Assembly: GCF_035946055.1 (NCBI RefSeq)
Contig: NZ_CP108364.1
Coordinates: 4,340,001 to 4,404,000 of the forward strand
Direction of reading: 5' to 3'
Source of the DNA: Streptomyces sp. NBC_01341
GTDB taxonomy: Bacteria; Actinomycetota; Actinomycetes; Streptomycetales; Streptomycetaceae
DNA length: 64,000 bases
The translations under genes and the position numbers were made by a program. This document shows positions 9,578 through 18,432 of the stretch, one piece after another (positions within the stretch are counted from its first letter, which is position 1; every line of letters starts with the position of its first letter). The notes under the pieces were generated by a model. It did not search any database. It had not been told where the DNA came from and saw nothing but the letters and a program-made list of their open reading frames with translations.

Positions 9578-11425
9578 ATGACCCAGCCGCCCCAGCCTTC
9601 CGACGACCCGCCCCAGGGCGGGTTCGGCACCCCGCAGGACCCGCCTCCCGGCGGCGTCGGCGGGCCCACCACGCCGCCCTCCGACCCCTTCGCCAAGCAG
9701 CCCCCGCCCGCGCCGCCCACGCCGCCGGCCCCGCCGGCCGGTGGCTACGGCAGCCCCCCGCCGCCGCCCGCCGGCGGCTTCGGCGCACCGCAGCCGCCGC
9801 AGAACCCCGCGTACGGCTACCCGCAGGCACCGCCCCCCGGGCAGCCGCCGACGCAGCCCGGTTACGGCTTCCCGCAGGGACCGCCCGGCACGCCCCCGCA
9901 GCAGGGGTACGGATACCCGACCGCGCCGATGCACCCGCAGTACGCGGCTCCGCAGCAGGGCGGCGGCAAGAAGTTCACCATCCGGATGCAGATCATCGTC
10001 GCGGCCGTCGTCGCCATGGTGCTGATCGTCGGCGGCGGGGTCATCTACGCCTCCAGCGACGGCGACGAGGGCGGCAAGAAGGACGACCTCGCCTCGGCGG
10101 GTCCCGACGGCGGCGAGGGCAAGGGCGGCGACGGCCTGGCCGGCGGTGCGGAGAAGGCCCCCTCGGACACCAAGTCCAAGATCGGCTTCCAGCTCCCGCA
10201 CCCCAAGGTCACCGACACCACGGTCGTCGACGGGTCCTGGGTCACCGACAAGGTGTACGTGAAGACCGGGGTCTACGAGGTCGTCGGCTACGACCTGGCC
10301 AAGGGCACCAAGCTCTGGTCGATCCCGCTTCCCGGGCAGGTCTGCGCCGCCTCCCGGCACATGAGCAAGGACTTCAGGACGGCGATCGCCTTCGAGGAGG
10401 GCAAGCCCAGCGCCGCGGACAAGTACCCGTCGTGCAACCAGATCGGCGCGCTCGACCTGGCCGGCGGAAAGCTGATGTGGAACAAGTCCGTCACCGCCGA
10501 CTCCAGCGGTGACGCACCCATCCGCTTCAACGAGGTCACCCTGAGCGGTTCGACGGTGGCGGCCGGCGGCACCAGCGGCGGCGCCGCGTTCAACCTCGCC
10601 GACGGTGCCGAGCTCTGGAAGCCGAAGACCGACGCGAACAACTGCTCCGACAGGGGATACGCCGGCGGGGAGGCCCTCGCCGTCGTCCGCAGGTGCGGCG
10701 GCTACGACGAATCGCAGCTGACCATCCAGGCCCTGAACCCGACCACCGGCGCCCCGCTCTCCTCGTACAACATGCCGGCCGGCGTGGAGTACGCGAGCAT
10801 CGTCTCCACGAAGCCGCTCGTCGTCGCGGCCGACGTCGGCGACACCGCCGGTGACGGCAGCGGCATCTCGGACTTCTTCTCCATCGACGCGGCCACCGGC
10901 AAGCTCATCGTCCGGATCTCCGCCGACGCCGACAGGTACGCCGCCGAGTGCGGTTCCACCGAGGTCGAGACGTGCCACTCGCTGGCCGTAGGCAACAACA
11001 GGCTCTACGTGCCGACCGAGGAGCACGAGGGCGGCGGGGAGTACGGCGACACGAACGAGATCGTCGCCTTCGACCTCACCACCGGCAAGCTCGTCGGCGG
11101 CAAGGCGGACGCGGGCGACCGCTACACGCTGACTCCGCTGCGCATGGACGGTTCGAACGTCATCGCGTACAAGAAGCCCCCGTACGACAAGGGCGGCCGG
11201 ATCGTCTCCATCGACGGCTCGACCTTCAAGGAGACGGTGCTGATGGTCAACCCGGACGACGAGGCGGCGCGTGACGCGGAGACCAGCTTCTCCAGCGGCT
11301 ACTCCGAGTTCATCTACGAGAAGGGCCGGCTGTTCATCTCCGAGAAGATGATCAGCGAGCCCAGCAAGAGCGTGAGCGCGGCGGACGACAAGCAGTACCT
11401 CGTCGTGTCCTTCAGCACCGTCTGA
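9578..11425 (+). CDS. Membrane-anchored PQQ-type beta-propeller protein, paralogue 3
   Basis: 615 residues with a longer proline-rich head (PPAPPTPPAPPAGGYG, then repeated GYGYP and GYGFP), one helix at about residues 140-160 (IIVAAVVAMVLIVGGGVIYA), and a propeller domain that is more divergent than the first two (for example LDLAGGKLMWNKSV, FDLTTGKLVGGK). It starts 58 bp after paralogue 2 and lacks the 15-base box, so it may be read from the upstream promoter. A strong terminator follows. Its separate residues in the blades suggest a different ligand from paralogues 1 and 2; that is inference. Confidence 0.86.
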   Translation: MTQPPQPSDDPPQGGFGTPQDPPPGGVGGPTTPPSDPFAKQPPPAPPTPPAPPAGGYGSPPPPPAGGFGAPQPPQNPAYGYPQAPPPGQPPTQPGYGFPQGPPGTPPQQGYGYPTAPMHPQYAAPQQGGGKKFTIRMQIIVAAVVAMVLIVGGGVIYASSDGDEGGKKDDLASAGPDGGEGKGGDGLAGGAEKAPSDTKSKIGFQLPHPKVTDTTVVDGSWVTDKVYVKTGVYEVVGYDLAKGTKLWSIPLPGQVCAASRHMSKDFRTAIAFEEGKPSAADKYPSCNQIGALDLAGGKLMWNKSVTADSSGDAPIRFNEVTLSGSTVAAGGTSGGAAFNLADGAELWKPKTDANNCSDRGYAGGEALAVVRRCGGYDESQLTIQALNPTTGAPLSSYNMPAGVEYASIVSTKPLVVAADVGDTAGDGSGISDFFSIDAATGKLIVRISADADRYAAECGSTEVETCHSLAVGNNRLYVPTEEHEGGGEYGDTNEIVAFDLTTGKLVGGKADAGDRYTLTPLRMDGSNVIAYKKPPYDKGGRIVSIDGSTFKETVLMVNPDDEAARDAETSFSSGYSEFIYEKGRLFISEKMISEPSKSVSAADDKQYLVVSFSTV

Positions 11426-11446
11426 CCCACGCGGGTGAGCGGTGAC

Positions 11447-11480
11447 GGCCCTGCCGGTTGATCATCCGACCGGCAGGGCC
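11447..11480 (+). terminator. Terminator after the propeller cluster
   Basis: A perfect 12-bp stem, GGCCCTGCCGGT (11447-11458) and ACCGGCAGGGCC (11469-11480), with a 10-base loop, begins 21 bases after the stop of the third propeller gene. No clear T-run, as is usual in Streptomyces. Confidence 0.85.
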
Positions 11481-11622
11481 GATCGATTTCCGACCGGCAA
11501 GTAGCCCTGAATGACTCAGAATTCGGCATTCTGGGGGGCTTCTGCCCGGTAGAGGGGGCGCGGCGTCGAACAAGCGTGTAACTTGCCGGGTCAGAGGGTC
11601 GGGGGGCCCGTTCAAGGGCTAC

Positions 11623-11639
11623 ACAGCGGTACGCGCTGT
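11623..11639. promoter_or_regulatory. Inverted repeat ACAGCG-N5-CGCTGT before the LuxR gene
   Basis: A perfect 6-5-6 inverted repeat ends 20 bases before the ATG at 11660, over the region where a promoter or 5' leader is expected. It could be an operator, possibly for autoregulation. Only the symmetry is seen. Confidence 0.35.
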
Positions 11640-11659
11640 ACACATGGGGGCAGAACTCG

Positions 11660-12352
11660 ATGGGCGTTCGGCTCATGGTGGTCGATGACCACCGTCTGCT
11701 GGCCGAGGCACTCGCCTCCGCCTTGAAACTGCGCGGGCACCGGGTGCTCGCGGCGGCCGCGCCGACTGCCGGAGCCGCCGAACTGGTCGTCAGCAGGGCG
11801 CCCGAGGTCTGCCTGTTCGGCACGGCGGCGCCCGCCGAACCCGGTGCGTTCGACCCGATCGTCCGCATCGGGCGGGAACGCCCGCAGGTGGCCGTGGTGG
11901 TGCTCGGCCCGGTGCCGAGTCCGCGCGGCATCGCGGCGGCCTTCGCCGCCGGGGCCGCCGGATACGTCCGCCACGACGAGCGCATAGAGGGCGTGGAACG
12001 CGCGATGATCAAGGCCCGTGCGGGGGAGGCCGCGGTCGCCCCGCAGCTGCTGCGCGGTGCGTTCGCCGAGTTGCTCCACCCCGCGGTCCAGCCGGACGAC
12101 GAGGGCCAGCGGCTGCTGCGGATGCTCACCCCGCGCGAGATCGAGGTGCTGGTGCGGGTCGCCGAGGGCGAGGACACGCGGCTGATCGCGGCCGGGATGG
12201 GGATCGCGCCGAGCACCGCGCGCACCCATGTGCAGCGGGTGCTGATGAAGCTGGGTGTCGGGTCCCGCCTGGAGGCCGCGGCGCTCGCGGCCCGGACGGG
12301 GCTGCTGGACCGGGCGACGGGAACGCCGCAGGGGCCGGACGGCCTCGCGTGA
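11660..12352 (+). CDS. Orphan LuxR/NarL-type regulator with degenerate receiver
   Basis: 230 residues: an N-terminal receiver-like domain and a C-terminal LuxR helix-turn-helix (LTPREIEVLVRVAEGEDTRL, with SPSTARTHVQRVL-like recognition helix at about residues 180-195). The acidic pair VDDH (Asp9, Asp10) is present, but the segment that should hold the phospho-Asp reads PEVCLFGTA, with Gly at the expected position, and the conserved Lys is Arg (GYVRHD). It therefore probably works without phosphorylation. No sensor kinase is adjacent. A related regulator lies at 18524, on the far side of the gal region. Target genes unknown. Confidence 0.87.
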   Translation: MGVRLMVVDDHRLLAEALASALKLRGHRVLAAAAPTAGAAELVVSRAPEVCLFGTAAPAEPGAFDPIVRIGRERPQVAVVVLGPVPSPRGIAAAFAAGAAGYVRHDERIEGVERAMIKARAGEAAVAPQLLRGAFAELLHPAVQPDDEGQRLLRMLTPREIEVLVRVAEGEDTRLIAAGMGIAPSTARTHVQRVLMKLGVGSRLEAAALAARTGLLDRATGTPQGPDGLA

Positions 12353-12405
12353 TCGCGTGACGGTCCGGCCCCTGCGCGGTGCGGGCCGGGTCTGCGGCCC
12401 GACGG

Positions 12406-12702
12406 TCAGCTCTCCGGCGTACCGGGGGTCCCGTCCGGCACCTGGGCCGGGCGCAGCTTCATCCAGATGAGGAAGAACAGGCCGAGCGCCAGCATGGCCA
12501 GGCCGGTCCAGAGGTTGATGTGGACGCCCTCGGCCTTCTTCAGGTCGGCCTCCGACGGGCTGATGCCGGCGATGGTGACGATCACTCCGTAGATCACGAA
12601 GAGACCGCCGATGATCCGCCGGATGTCGAAGAGCCGGGCCGCGGTCGCGGACGTGCGCTCCAGCTCGGAGACTTCCTTGTGTGCTTCGTGTGCGTCGGAC
12701 AT
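12406..12702 (-). CDS. Small two-helix membrane protein linked to the symporter
   Basis: 98 residues with a charged N-terminus (SDAHEAHKEVSELERTSATA) and two predicted helices, IIGGLFVIYGVIVTIAGI and LWTGLAMLALGLFFLIWM. It follows the sodium symporter gene on the same strand after a 15-bp gap, so it is very likely cotranscribed and may be an accessory subunit, as small partners exist for other symporters of this superfamily. No enzymatic motif. Function inferred from position only. Confidence 0.75.
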   Translation of the reverse strand: MSDAHEAHKEVSELERTSATAARLFDIRRIIGGLFVIYGVIVTIAGISPSEADLKKAEGVHINLWTGLAMLALGLFFLIWMKLRPAQVPDGTPGTPES

Positions 12703-12717
12703 GGTGAGTGCCTCCGA

Positions 12718-14388
12718 TCAGAGCGAGTAGGGCAGGTAGCACAGGGTGGCGAGGACGATGGCGCCCCAGCCGAGCAGGGCGGGCTTGCGGTACCAGGCGT
12801 CGTCGCCCGCCTCGGGAGCCTCGTCGGGGTCCGGGGACTCCGTTCCGTAGACCAGTCCGGCCAGTTCGGCCTCGGGCTTGGGCGCGGTGAAGAGGGTGAC
12901 GGCGACCATGACGACCGCGCCGGCGACGAATCCGACGATCGCGGAGACGAAGTTGGCGCCCTGATCGGACGGGATGTCGATGATGCCCTGCTTGTAGATG
13001 ACGAAGTAGTTGACCATCGCGGCCGTGGTGCCCGCCAGCAGGCCCCAGACGCCGGACTTCATCGAGGCGCGCTTCCAGAACATGCCGATGATGAAGACGA
13101 CGAAGAGCGGGACGTTGAAGAACGAGAACAGCGTCTGCAGGTACGTCATGATGTTGGAGAAGCTGGCGGCGATGAACGCGGTGCCGATCGAGGCCAGCAC
13201 ACCCACCGCGGTGATCAGCCGCCCGAAGCGCAGGTAGTACGCGTCCGGCTGGTCCTTCTTGACGTACCGCTGCCAGATGTCCGTGGTGAACACCGTGTTG
13301 AACGACGACACGTTGGCCGCCATGCCTGCCATGAACGCGGCCAGCAGACCGGTCACCGCGATGCCGAGCACACCGTTGGGCAGGAGCTCCTGCATGAGCA
13401 GCGGGATGGCGTCGTTGTAGGTGAGGTCGGAGCCGGGTGTCCCGATCTTGGGCACCAGGACGGCCGCGACCAGGCCCGGGATCATCACGACGAAGACGAT
13501 GAAGATCTTCGGGAAGGCGGCGATCAGCGGGGTGCGCTGGGCGGCCGAGAGGTTCTTCGCGGACAGCGCGCGCTGTACCTCGGCGAAGTTGGTGGTCCAG
13601 TAGCCGAAGGAGAGGACGAAGCCCAGGCCGAGGATGATCGTCAGCCAGTTGGCGCCCAGCGGGTTGGCGTCACCGATGCCGGTGCCGCCCCAGGCGGTCA
13701 TGAAGTCCGCACCGTGCTGCTTCTCCAGGGAGCCGCTCAGCCCGTCCCAGCCGCCGACGCGCTTGAGGCCGAGCAGGGTCAGCGGGATCAGCGCGGCGAG
13801 GATGACGAAGAACTGCAGCACCTCGTTGTAGATCGCCGAGGAGAGGCCGCCGATGGTGATGTAGACGAGGACGAAGAGGCCGGCGACGACGATCGCCACC
13901 CACTGCGGCCAGCCCAGGAGCGCCTCCACGACGATCGAGAGGGCGTAGAGGTTCACGCCCGCGATCAGGATCGCCGAGAAGGCGAAGAGTATGGAGCTCA
14001 GCAGGTGCGCCGACTTGTCGAAGCGGTGCAGCAGGAACTCCGGTACGGAGCGGACCTTCGACCGGTAGTAGAAGGGCATCATCACCAGGCCGAGGAAGAC
14101 CATGGCGGGGATGGCGCCGATCCAGTACCAGTGGACGACCGCGACGCCGTACTGCGCGCCGGTCGCCGCCATGCCGAGGATCTCGGTGGCGCCGAGGTTC
14201 GCCGCGACGAACGCCAGGCCGGTCACCCAGGCGGGCAGTGACCTTCCGGACAGGAAGAAGTCGAGGCTCGTCTTCACGCTGGCCCGGGCGGCGAAGCCGA
14301 TGCCGAGCACTACGACGAAGTAGATCGCCAGGATTGTGTAATCGAGCCCGTTCGTGGGGAGCCGGAGCCCTTCGGCCAGATAGTGCAT
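12718..14388 (-). CDS. Sodium:solute symporter (SSS family), probable sugar uptake
   Basis: 556 residues with about 13-14 membrane helices. Early segments (LDYTILAIYFVVVLGIGFAA, then FFLSGRSLPAWVTGLAFVAA, ANLGATEILGM) match the sodium/glucose cotransporter branch of the SSS family, and GYWTTNFAEVQRALSAKNL is the usual later loop. It is divergent from galT-galE-galK, with a shared 239-bp control region, which makes galactose the likely substrate by context. The substrate is inference; the family is clear. The start ATG has no strong ribosome site, which is odd for a transporter. Confidence 0.88.
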   Translation of the reverse strand: MHYLAEGLRLPTNGLDYTILAIYFVVVLGIGFAARASVKTSLDFFLSGRSLPAWVTGLAFVAANLGATEILGMAATGAQYGVAVVHWYWIGAIPAMVFLGLVMMPFYYRSKVRSVPEFLLHRFDKSAHLLSSILFAFSAILIAGVNLYALSIVVEALLGWPQWVAIVVAGLFVLVYITIGGLSSAIYNEVLQFFVILAALIPLTLLGLKRVGGWDGLSGSLEKQHGADFMTAWGGTGIGDANPLGANWLTIILGLGFVLSFGYWTTNFAEVQRALSAKNLSAAQRTPLIAAFPKIFIVFVVMIPGLVAAVLVPKIGTPGSDLTYNDAIPLLMQELLPNGVLGIAVTGLLAAFMAGMAANVSSFNTVFTTDIWQRYVKKDQPDAYYLRFGRLITAVGVLASIGTAFIAASFSNIMTYLQTLFSFFNVPLFVVFIIGMFWKRASMKSGVWGLLAGTTAAMVNYFVIYKQGIIDIPSDQGANFVSAIVGFVAGAVVMVAVTLFTAPKPEAELAGLVYGTESPDPDEAPEAGDDAWYRKPALLGWGAIVLATLCYLPYSL

Positions 14389-14442
14389 GGGGGGGTACTC
14401 GCTTCGTTGCGCGAACTGAACCCGTCGGAACCTACGCCTTTG

Positions 14443-14459
14443 TGTTCAGAAAATGAACA
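14443..14459. promoter_or_regulatory. Inverted repeat TGTTCA-N5-TGAACA in the gal control region
   Basis: A perfect 6-5-6 inverted repeat about 55 bases upstream of the symporter start. A related repeat with the halves reversed is at 14524-14542. Both lie between the divergent symporter and galT genes, where galactose control would be expected. In S. lividans the equivalent galP1 promoter is galactose-induced and glucose-repressed through a complex operator. Confidence 0.4.
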
Positions 14460-14523
14460 GTTCGGTTGCCGTTCTTTGTTTGATCGTGATCGAAAGAGTT
14501 GAAATGTCCCACTTGGGCCCCAC

Positions 14524-14542
14524 GTGAACCTGGCTGGTTCAC
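14524..14542. promoter_or_regulatory. Inverted repeat GTGAACC-N5-GGTTCAC upstream of galT
   Basis: A perfect 7-5-7 inverted repeat, followed at 14557 by TTGACG and at 14581 by TTTGTT with an 18-base gap, a plausible promoter for galT. The repeat would sit just upstream of the -35 element. Operator role is inference from symmetry and position. Confidence 0.4.
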
Positions 14543-14627
14543 AGGTTCTGGAGACATTGACGCGGCATGTTTACTTGTGATTTGTTATGTGCGGTTCTGT
14601 TTAGAGGGCGTTACATGGAGGAGCCTG

Positions 14628-15680
14628 GTGAAGAAGACGGTTACGACCCTCGCCGACGGCCGTGAGCTGATCTACTACGACTCCGCGGACGACGTCGTCC
14701 GCGACGCCGTCGACCCGCGGCCGCTGGACGCCATGTCCGCGTCTGACGGGGGCTCGGAGATCCGCCGCGATCCGCTGCTCGGTGACTCGGTGGCCATCGC
14801 GTCGCACCGGCAGGGGCGCACCTACCACCCGCCTGCGGACGAGTGCCCGCTCTGCCCCTCGCGCGACGGCCGCCACAGCGAGATCCCCGACACCGACTAC
14901 GACGTCGCCGTCTTCGAGAACCGCTTCCCCTCCCTCGCCGGGGACTCCGGCCGGTGCGAGGTCGTCTGCTTCACCTCCGACCACGACGTGTCCTTCGCCG
15001 GCCTCACCGAGGATCAGGTGGCCCTGGTCCTCGAAGCCTGGACCGACCGGACCGCCGACCTCGCCGAGCTCCCCCAGGTCGCCCAGGTCTTCTGCTTCGA
15101 GAACCGGGGTGCCGAGATCGGCGTGACCCTCGGTCACCCGCACGGCCAGATCTACGGCTACCCCTTCGTCACCCCGCGCACCGAGCTGATGCTGCGCTCG
15201 ATGGAGAGCCACCGCGCCGAGACCGGCCGCAACCTCTTCGACGACGTCGTCGCACGGGAGCTGGCCGACGGGGACCGTGTCGTCCTGGAGGCCGAGCACT
15301 GGGTCGCCTTCGTGCCGTACGCCGCGCACTGGCCCTACGAGGTCCACCTCCACCCGCGCCGCCGCGTCCCGGACCTGCGGGAACTCGACGACGCGGCGCG
15401 CACGGAGTTCCCACAGGTCTATCTGGAACTCTTGAGGCGGTTCGACCGGATCTTCGGGCCCGGGGAGCCGCCGACGCCGTACATCTCGGCATGGCACCAG
15501 GCGCCCTTCCGGGCCCCCGGCCGTGCGGAGTTCGCGCTGCATCTCGAACTTTTCACCATCCGGCGGACCTCCGGCAAACTGAAGTTCCTCGCGGGCTCGG
15601 AGTCCGGCATGAACGTGTTCATCAACGACGTGCCGCCGGAGGCCGCGGCCCAGCGACTGCGAGAGGTAGCGAGCGAGTGA
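14628..15680 (+). CDS. galT: Galactose-1-phosphate uridylyltransferase (GalT)
   Basis: Exchanges UMP between UDP-glucose and galactose-1-phosphate in the Leloir pathway. 350 residues. The active-site motif HPHGQ is at residues 170-174 (His172 is the nucleotidylated residue in the family), and the N-terminal zinc Cys pair is in CPLCPSR. I chose GTG 14628 because TGGAGGAG lies at about 14616-14623; longer upstream starts run into the promoter region. First gene of galT-galE-galK; its TGA overlaps the galE GTG. Confidence 0.96.
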   Translation: MKKTVTTLADGRELIYYDSADDVVRDAVDPRPLDAMSASDGGSEIRRDPLLGDSVAIASHRQGRTYHPPADECPLCPSRDGRHSEIPDTDYDVAVFENRFPSLAGDSGRCEVVCFTSDHDVSFAGLTEDQVALVLEAWTDRTADLAELPQVAQVFCFENRGAEIGVTLGHPHGQIYGYPFVTPRTELMLRSMESHRAETGRNLFDDVVARELADGDRVVLEAEHWVAFVPYAAHWPYEVHLHPRRRVPDLRELDDAARTEFPQVYLELLRRFDRIFGPGEPPTPYISAWHQAPFRAPGRAEFALHLELFTIRRTSGKLKFLAGSESGMNVFINDVPPEAAAQRLREVASE

Positions 15681-16657
15681 GCAACACCGGCAAGAAGTAC
15701 CTGGTGACCGGCGGCGCGGGATACGTAGGCAGTGTCGTGACGGCACACCTGCTGGAGGCGGGACACGCCGTCACCGTCCTCGACGACCTGTCGACCGGCT
15801 TCCGGGAGGGCGTACCCCAGGGCGCCGAGTTCATCGAAGGCCGCATCCAGGACGCCGCCAAGTGGCTGGACGCCTCCTACGACGGTGTCCTGCACTTCGC
15901 CGCGTTCTCCCAGGTCGGCGAGTCCGTCGTCGACCCCGAGAAGTACTGGGTCAACAACGTCGGCGGGACCACCGCCCTGCTCGCCGCCATGCGCGACGCG
16001 GGCGTGCGGACGCTCGTCTTCTCGTCCACCGCCGCGACCTACGGCGAGCCCGTCTCCAGCCCCATCACGGAGACCGATCCGACCGCCCCCACCAACCCCT
16101 ACGGCGCCTCCAAGCTCGCCGTCGACCACATGATCAGCGGTGAGGCGCGGGCCCACGGACTGGCCGCCGTCTCCCTCCGGTACTTCAACGTCGCCGGCGC
16201 CTACGGAAGTTGCGGCGAGCGCCACGAACCGGAGTCGCACCTCATCCCGCTGGTCCTCCAGGTCGCCCTGGGGCAGCGCGAGTCGATCTCCGTGTACGGC
16301 GACGACTACCCGACCCCCGACGGCACCTGCGTACGCGACTACATCCACGTCGCCGACCTCGCCGAGGCCCACCTGCTGGCCCTGGGCGCGGCCACCGCGG
16401 GCGAACACCTCATCTGCAACCTCGGCAACGGCAACGGCTTCTCCGTACGCGAAGTGGTCGAGACCGTCCGCAAGGTCACCGGTCACCCGGTCCCCGAGAC
16501 CCCCGCGCCCCGGCGCGCAGGCGACCCGGCCGTCCTGGTCGCCTCCGCCGCCACGGCCAGGGAGCGGCTCGGCTGGCAGCCGTCGCGCCCCGACCTGGCC
16601 GCCATCGTCGCCGACGCGTGGACGTTCGCCCGCCGAGAGGAGCCCACCGCACCATGA
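15677..16657 (+). CDS. galE: UDP-glucose 4-epimerase (GalE)
   Basis: Interconverts UDP-galactose and UDP-glucose with bound NAD+, regenerating UDP-glucose for GalT. 326 residues, normal for the extended SDR family. The Rossmann loop is VTGGAGYVGS near the N-terminus, the catalytic pair is Tyr142-x3-Lys146 in NPYGASK, and STAATYG supplies the Ser/Thr. The GTG start overlaps the galT stop in GTGA, and the stop overlaps the galK ATG, so the three are translationally coupled. Confidence 0.96.
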   Translation: MSNTGKKYLVTGGAGYVGSVVTAHLLEAGHAVTVLDDLSTGFREGVPQGAEFIEGRIQDAAKWLDASYDGVLHFAAFSQVGESVVDPEKYWVNNVGGTTALLAAMRDAGVRTLVFSSTAATYGEPVSSPITETDPTAPTNPYGASKLAVDHMISGEARAHGLAAVSLRYFNVAGAYGSCGERHEPESHLIPLVLQVALGQRESISVYGDDYPTPDGTCVRDYIHVADLAEAHLLALGAATAGEHLICNLGNGNGFSVREVVETVRKVTGHPVPETPAPRRAGDPAVLVASAATARERLGWQPSRPDLAAIVADAWTFARREEPTAP

Positions 16658-17826
16658 CCGACAACGCCGAGCTGACCACCTCCTTCACCGAGCTGTACGG
16701 GACAGCGCCCGAAGGGGTCTGGGCGGCACCCGGACGAGTGAACCTGATCGGTGAGTACACCGACTTCAACGGCGGCTTCGTCATGCCGCTCGCCCTCCCG
16801 CACCACGCCCGCGCCGCGGTGGCCCGCCGCACCGACGGACGACTGCGCCTGCACTCCACCGACGTACCGGGCGGAGTCGTCTCCCTGCATGTCGAGGAAC
16901 TCGCCCCGCACTCCGGCCACGGCTGGGCCGCCTACCCGGCCGGTGTGGTCTGGGCGCTGCGCGAGGCCGGACACCAGGTCACCGGCGCGGACATCCAGCT
17001 CACCTCCACCGTCCCCGTCGGCGCTGGCCTGTCCTCCTCCGCCGCCCTGGAGGTCGTCACGGCCCTCGCCCTCAACGACCTGTTCGAACTCGGTCTGAGC
17101 GCACAGGAGATCGCGGTTCTCGGCCAGCGCGCCGAGAACGACTTCGTCGGCGTGCCCTGCGGCGTCATGGACCAGATGGCCTCGGCCTGCTGCACCGAGG
17201 GCCACGCGCTGTACCTCGACACCCGCGACCTCAGCATGCGCCAGGTCCCCTTCGACCTGGCCGCGCACGGGCTTCAGCTGCTGGTCGTCGACACCCGCGT
17301 CAAGCACGCCCTCGGCGACGGGGCGTACGCGGAACGCCGGGCCGGCTGTGAGGCGGGTGCCAGGGCCCTCGGCATCGACACCCTGCGCGACCTTCCCCAC
17401 GAGGACCTGGACGAGGCGCTCGCCACCCTGGCAGCCGGCGAGGACGAGTCGGTCGTGCGCTACGTCCGCCACGTCGTCAGCGACAACCACCGGGTGGAGC
17501 AGGTCATCGCGCTGCTCGACGCCGGGGACGTGCGCGCGGCGGGACCGGTGCTCAACGCGGGCCACGTCTCGCTCCGCGACGACCTGAGGGTCTCCTGCCC
17601 GGAGCTGGACCTCGTCGTCTCCTCGGCGAACGCGGCCGGCGCGCTCGGGGCCCGGATGACCGGGGGAGGCTTCGGCGGCTCCGCGATCGTGCTGGTGGAG
17701 GAGGCGATGGCGGACACCGTCGCCAAGGCGGTGTCGGAGGCCTTCACCTCGGCCGCCTACGCCACCCCGGGAATCTTCCCCGCCGTGCCTTCCGCGGGGG
17801 GACGGCGGGTCGCTCCAACTGTTTGA
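16654..17826 (+). CDS. galK: Galactokinase (GalK)
   Basis: Phosphorylates galactose at C1 with ATP, the first Leloir step. 390 residues with all GHMP galactokinase motifs: the galactokinase signature GRVNLIGEYTDFNGGFVMP near residue 30, the ATP loop PVGAGLSSSAALEV near residue 120, and the C-terminal MTGGGFGGSAIVLVE near residue 335. The ATG overlaps the galE stop (ATGA). The last 83 bp overlap the 3' end of a GNAT gene on the other strand. Confidence 0.96.
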   Translation: MTDNAELTTSFTELYGTAPEGVWAAPGRVNLIGEYTDFNGGFVMPLALPHHARAAVARRTDGRLRLHSTDVPGGVVSLHVEELAPHSGHGWAAYPAGVVWALREAGHQVTGADIQLTSTVPVGAGLSSSAALEVVTALALNDLFELGLSAQEIAVLGQRAENDFVGVPCGVMDQMASACCTEGHALYLDTRDLSMRQVPFDLAAHGLQLLVVDTRVKHALGDGAYAERRAGCEAGARALGIDTLRDLPHEDLDEALATLAAGEDESVVRYVRHVVSDNHRVEQVIALLDAGDVRAAGPVLNAGHVSLRDDLRVSCPELDLVVSSANAAGALGARMTGGGFGGSAIVLVEEAMADTVAKAVSEAFTSAAYATPGIFPAVPSAGGRRVAPTV

Positions 17827-18253
17827 CCAGGATGAACTCAGCGACGCCGGGCGGGTAGTCGGGGATCTCCCCGACCACCTCGTACCCCTGTTTCCGGTAG
17901 AACGCGGGGGCCTGGAAGTCCCAGGTCTCCAGCCGGGAGCGGGTGCACGCCCGGTCGTCGTGAGCGAGGCGTTCCGCCTCGGCGAGCAACTGCGAGCCGA
18001 GGCCGAGGCCGCGGTGGCGGCCGTCCACCCAGAGCAGGTCCACGTGGAGCCAGTAGGCCCAGGTCCGTCCGCTCAGTCCGCCGGCCAGGGCTCCCTCCTC
18101 GTCCAGGAGCCAGACCTCCAGGGGCACTTCGTGTTCGGCGGAGGTCGTGTGCAGGGCGCGCAGCTCCGGTGAACCGTCCCAGTTGTCGTCGTGCAGCCGA
18201 CGGCCCAGCAGAATGCGACGTTCCTTGTCTACTTCTGTCTCAAGACGGAACAT
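17744..18253 (-). CDS. GNAT-family N-acetyltransferase
   Basis: 169 residues. The acetyl-CoA loop is RHRGLGLGSQLLAEAERLA at about residues 80-98, preceded by the strand WLHVDLLWV, and the late motif AFYRKQGYEVVGEI is typical of the fold. The substrate is unknown. The core ends near residue 150; the last 20 residues are a basic tail (PPRKARRGRFPGWRRRPR) encoded opposite the galK 3' end, so the tail may be a recent extension by stop loss. Divergent from the LuxR gene at 18524. Confidence 0.87.
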   Translation of the reverse strand: MFRLETEVDKERRILLGRRLHDDNWDGSPELRALHTTSAEHEVPLEVWLLDEEGALAGGLSGRTWAYWLHVDLLWVDGRHRGLGLGSQLLAEAERLAHDDRACTRSRLETWDFQAPAFYRKQGYEVVGEIPDYPPGVAEFILVKQLERPAVPPRKARRGRFPGWRRRPR

Positions 18254-18308
18254 GAATCACACCCTAAACACCTTGAGCGATCAGTTCCGCGAATCTCCTA
18301 CCGCCGCC

Positions 18309-18353
18309 CACCGGCCCCCGTACGCTGATGCTCAGCACCGGTGGGGGCCGGTG
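18309..18353 (+). promoter_or_regulatory. Nested hairpin in the leader of the second LuxR gene
   Basis: Outer arms CACCGGCCCCC (18309-18319) and GGGGGCCGGTG (18343-18353) are perfectly complementary; inside the loop GCTGA and TCAGC (18324-18336) form a second stem. It lies 171 bases before the ATG at 18524 and between two divergent genes, so it is not an ordinary terminator position. Confidence 0.5.
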
Positions 18354-18402
18354 TCGTTTCAGGGGACGAGACGGTCGGATGCGACGCCCGGGGCGGGTGG
18401 CG

Positions 18403-18432
18403 GCCGGCACACGGCGGCGGCCGTGTGCCGGC
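18403..18432 (+). promoter_or_regulatory. Perfect 13-bp hairpin in the same leader
   Basis: GCCGGCACACGGC (18403-18415) and GCCGTGTGCCGGC (18420-18432) with a four-base loop. It would be very stable in RNA. With the nested hairpin 50 bases upstream it gives the LuxR gene a strongly structured leader. Could be attenuation or an operator; undecided. Confidence 0.5.
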
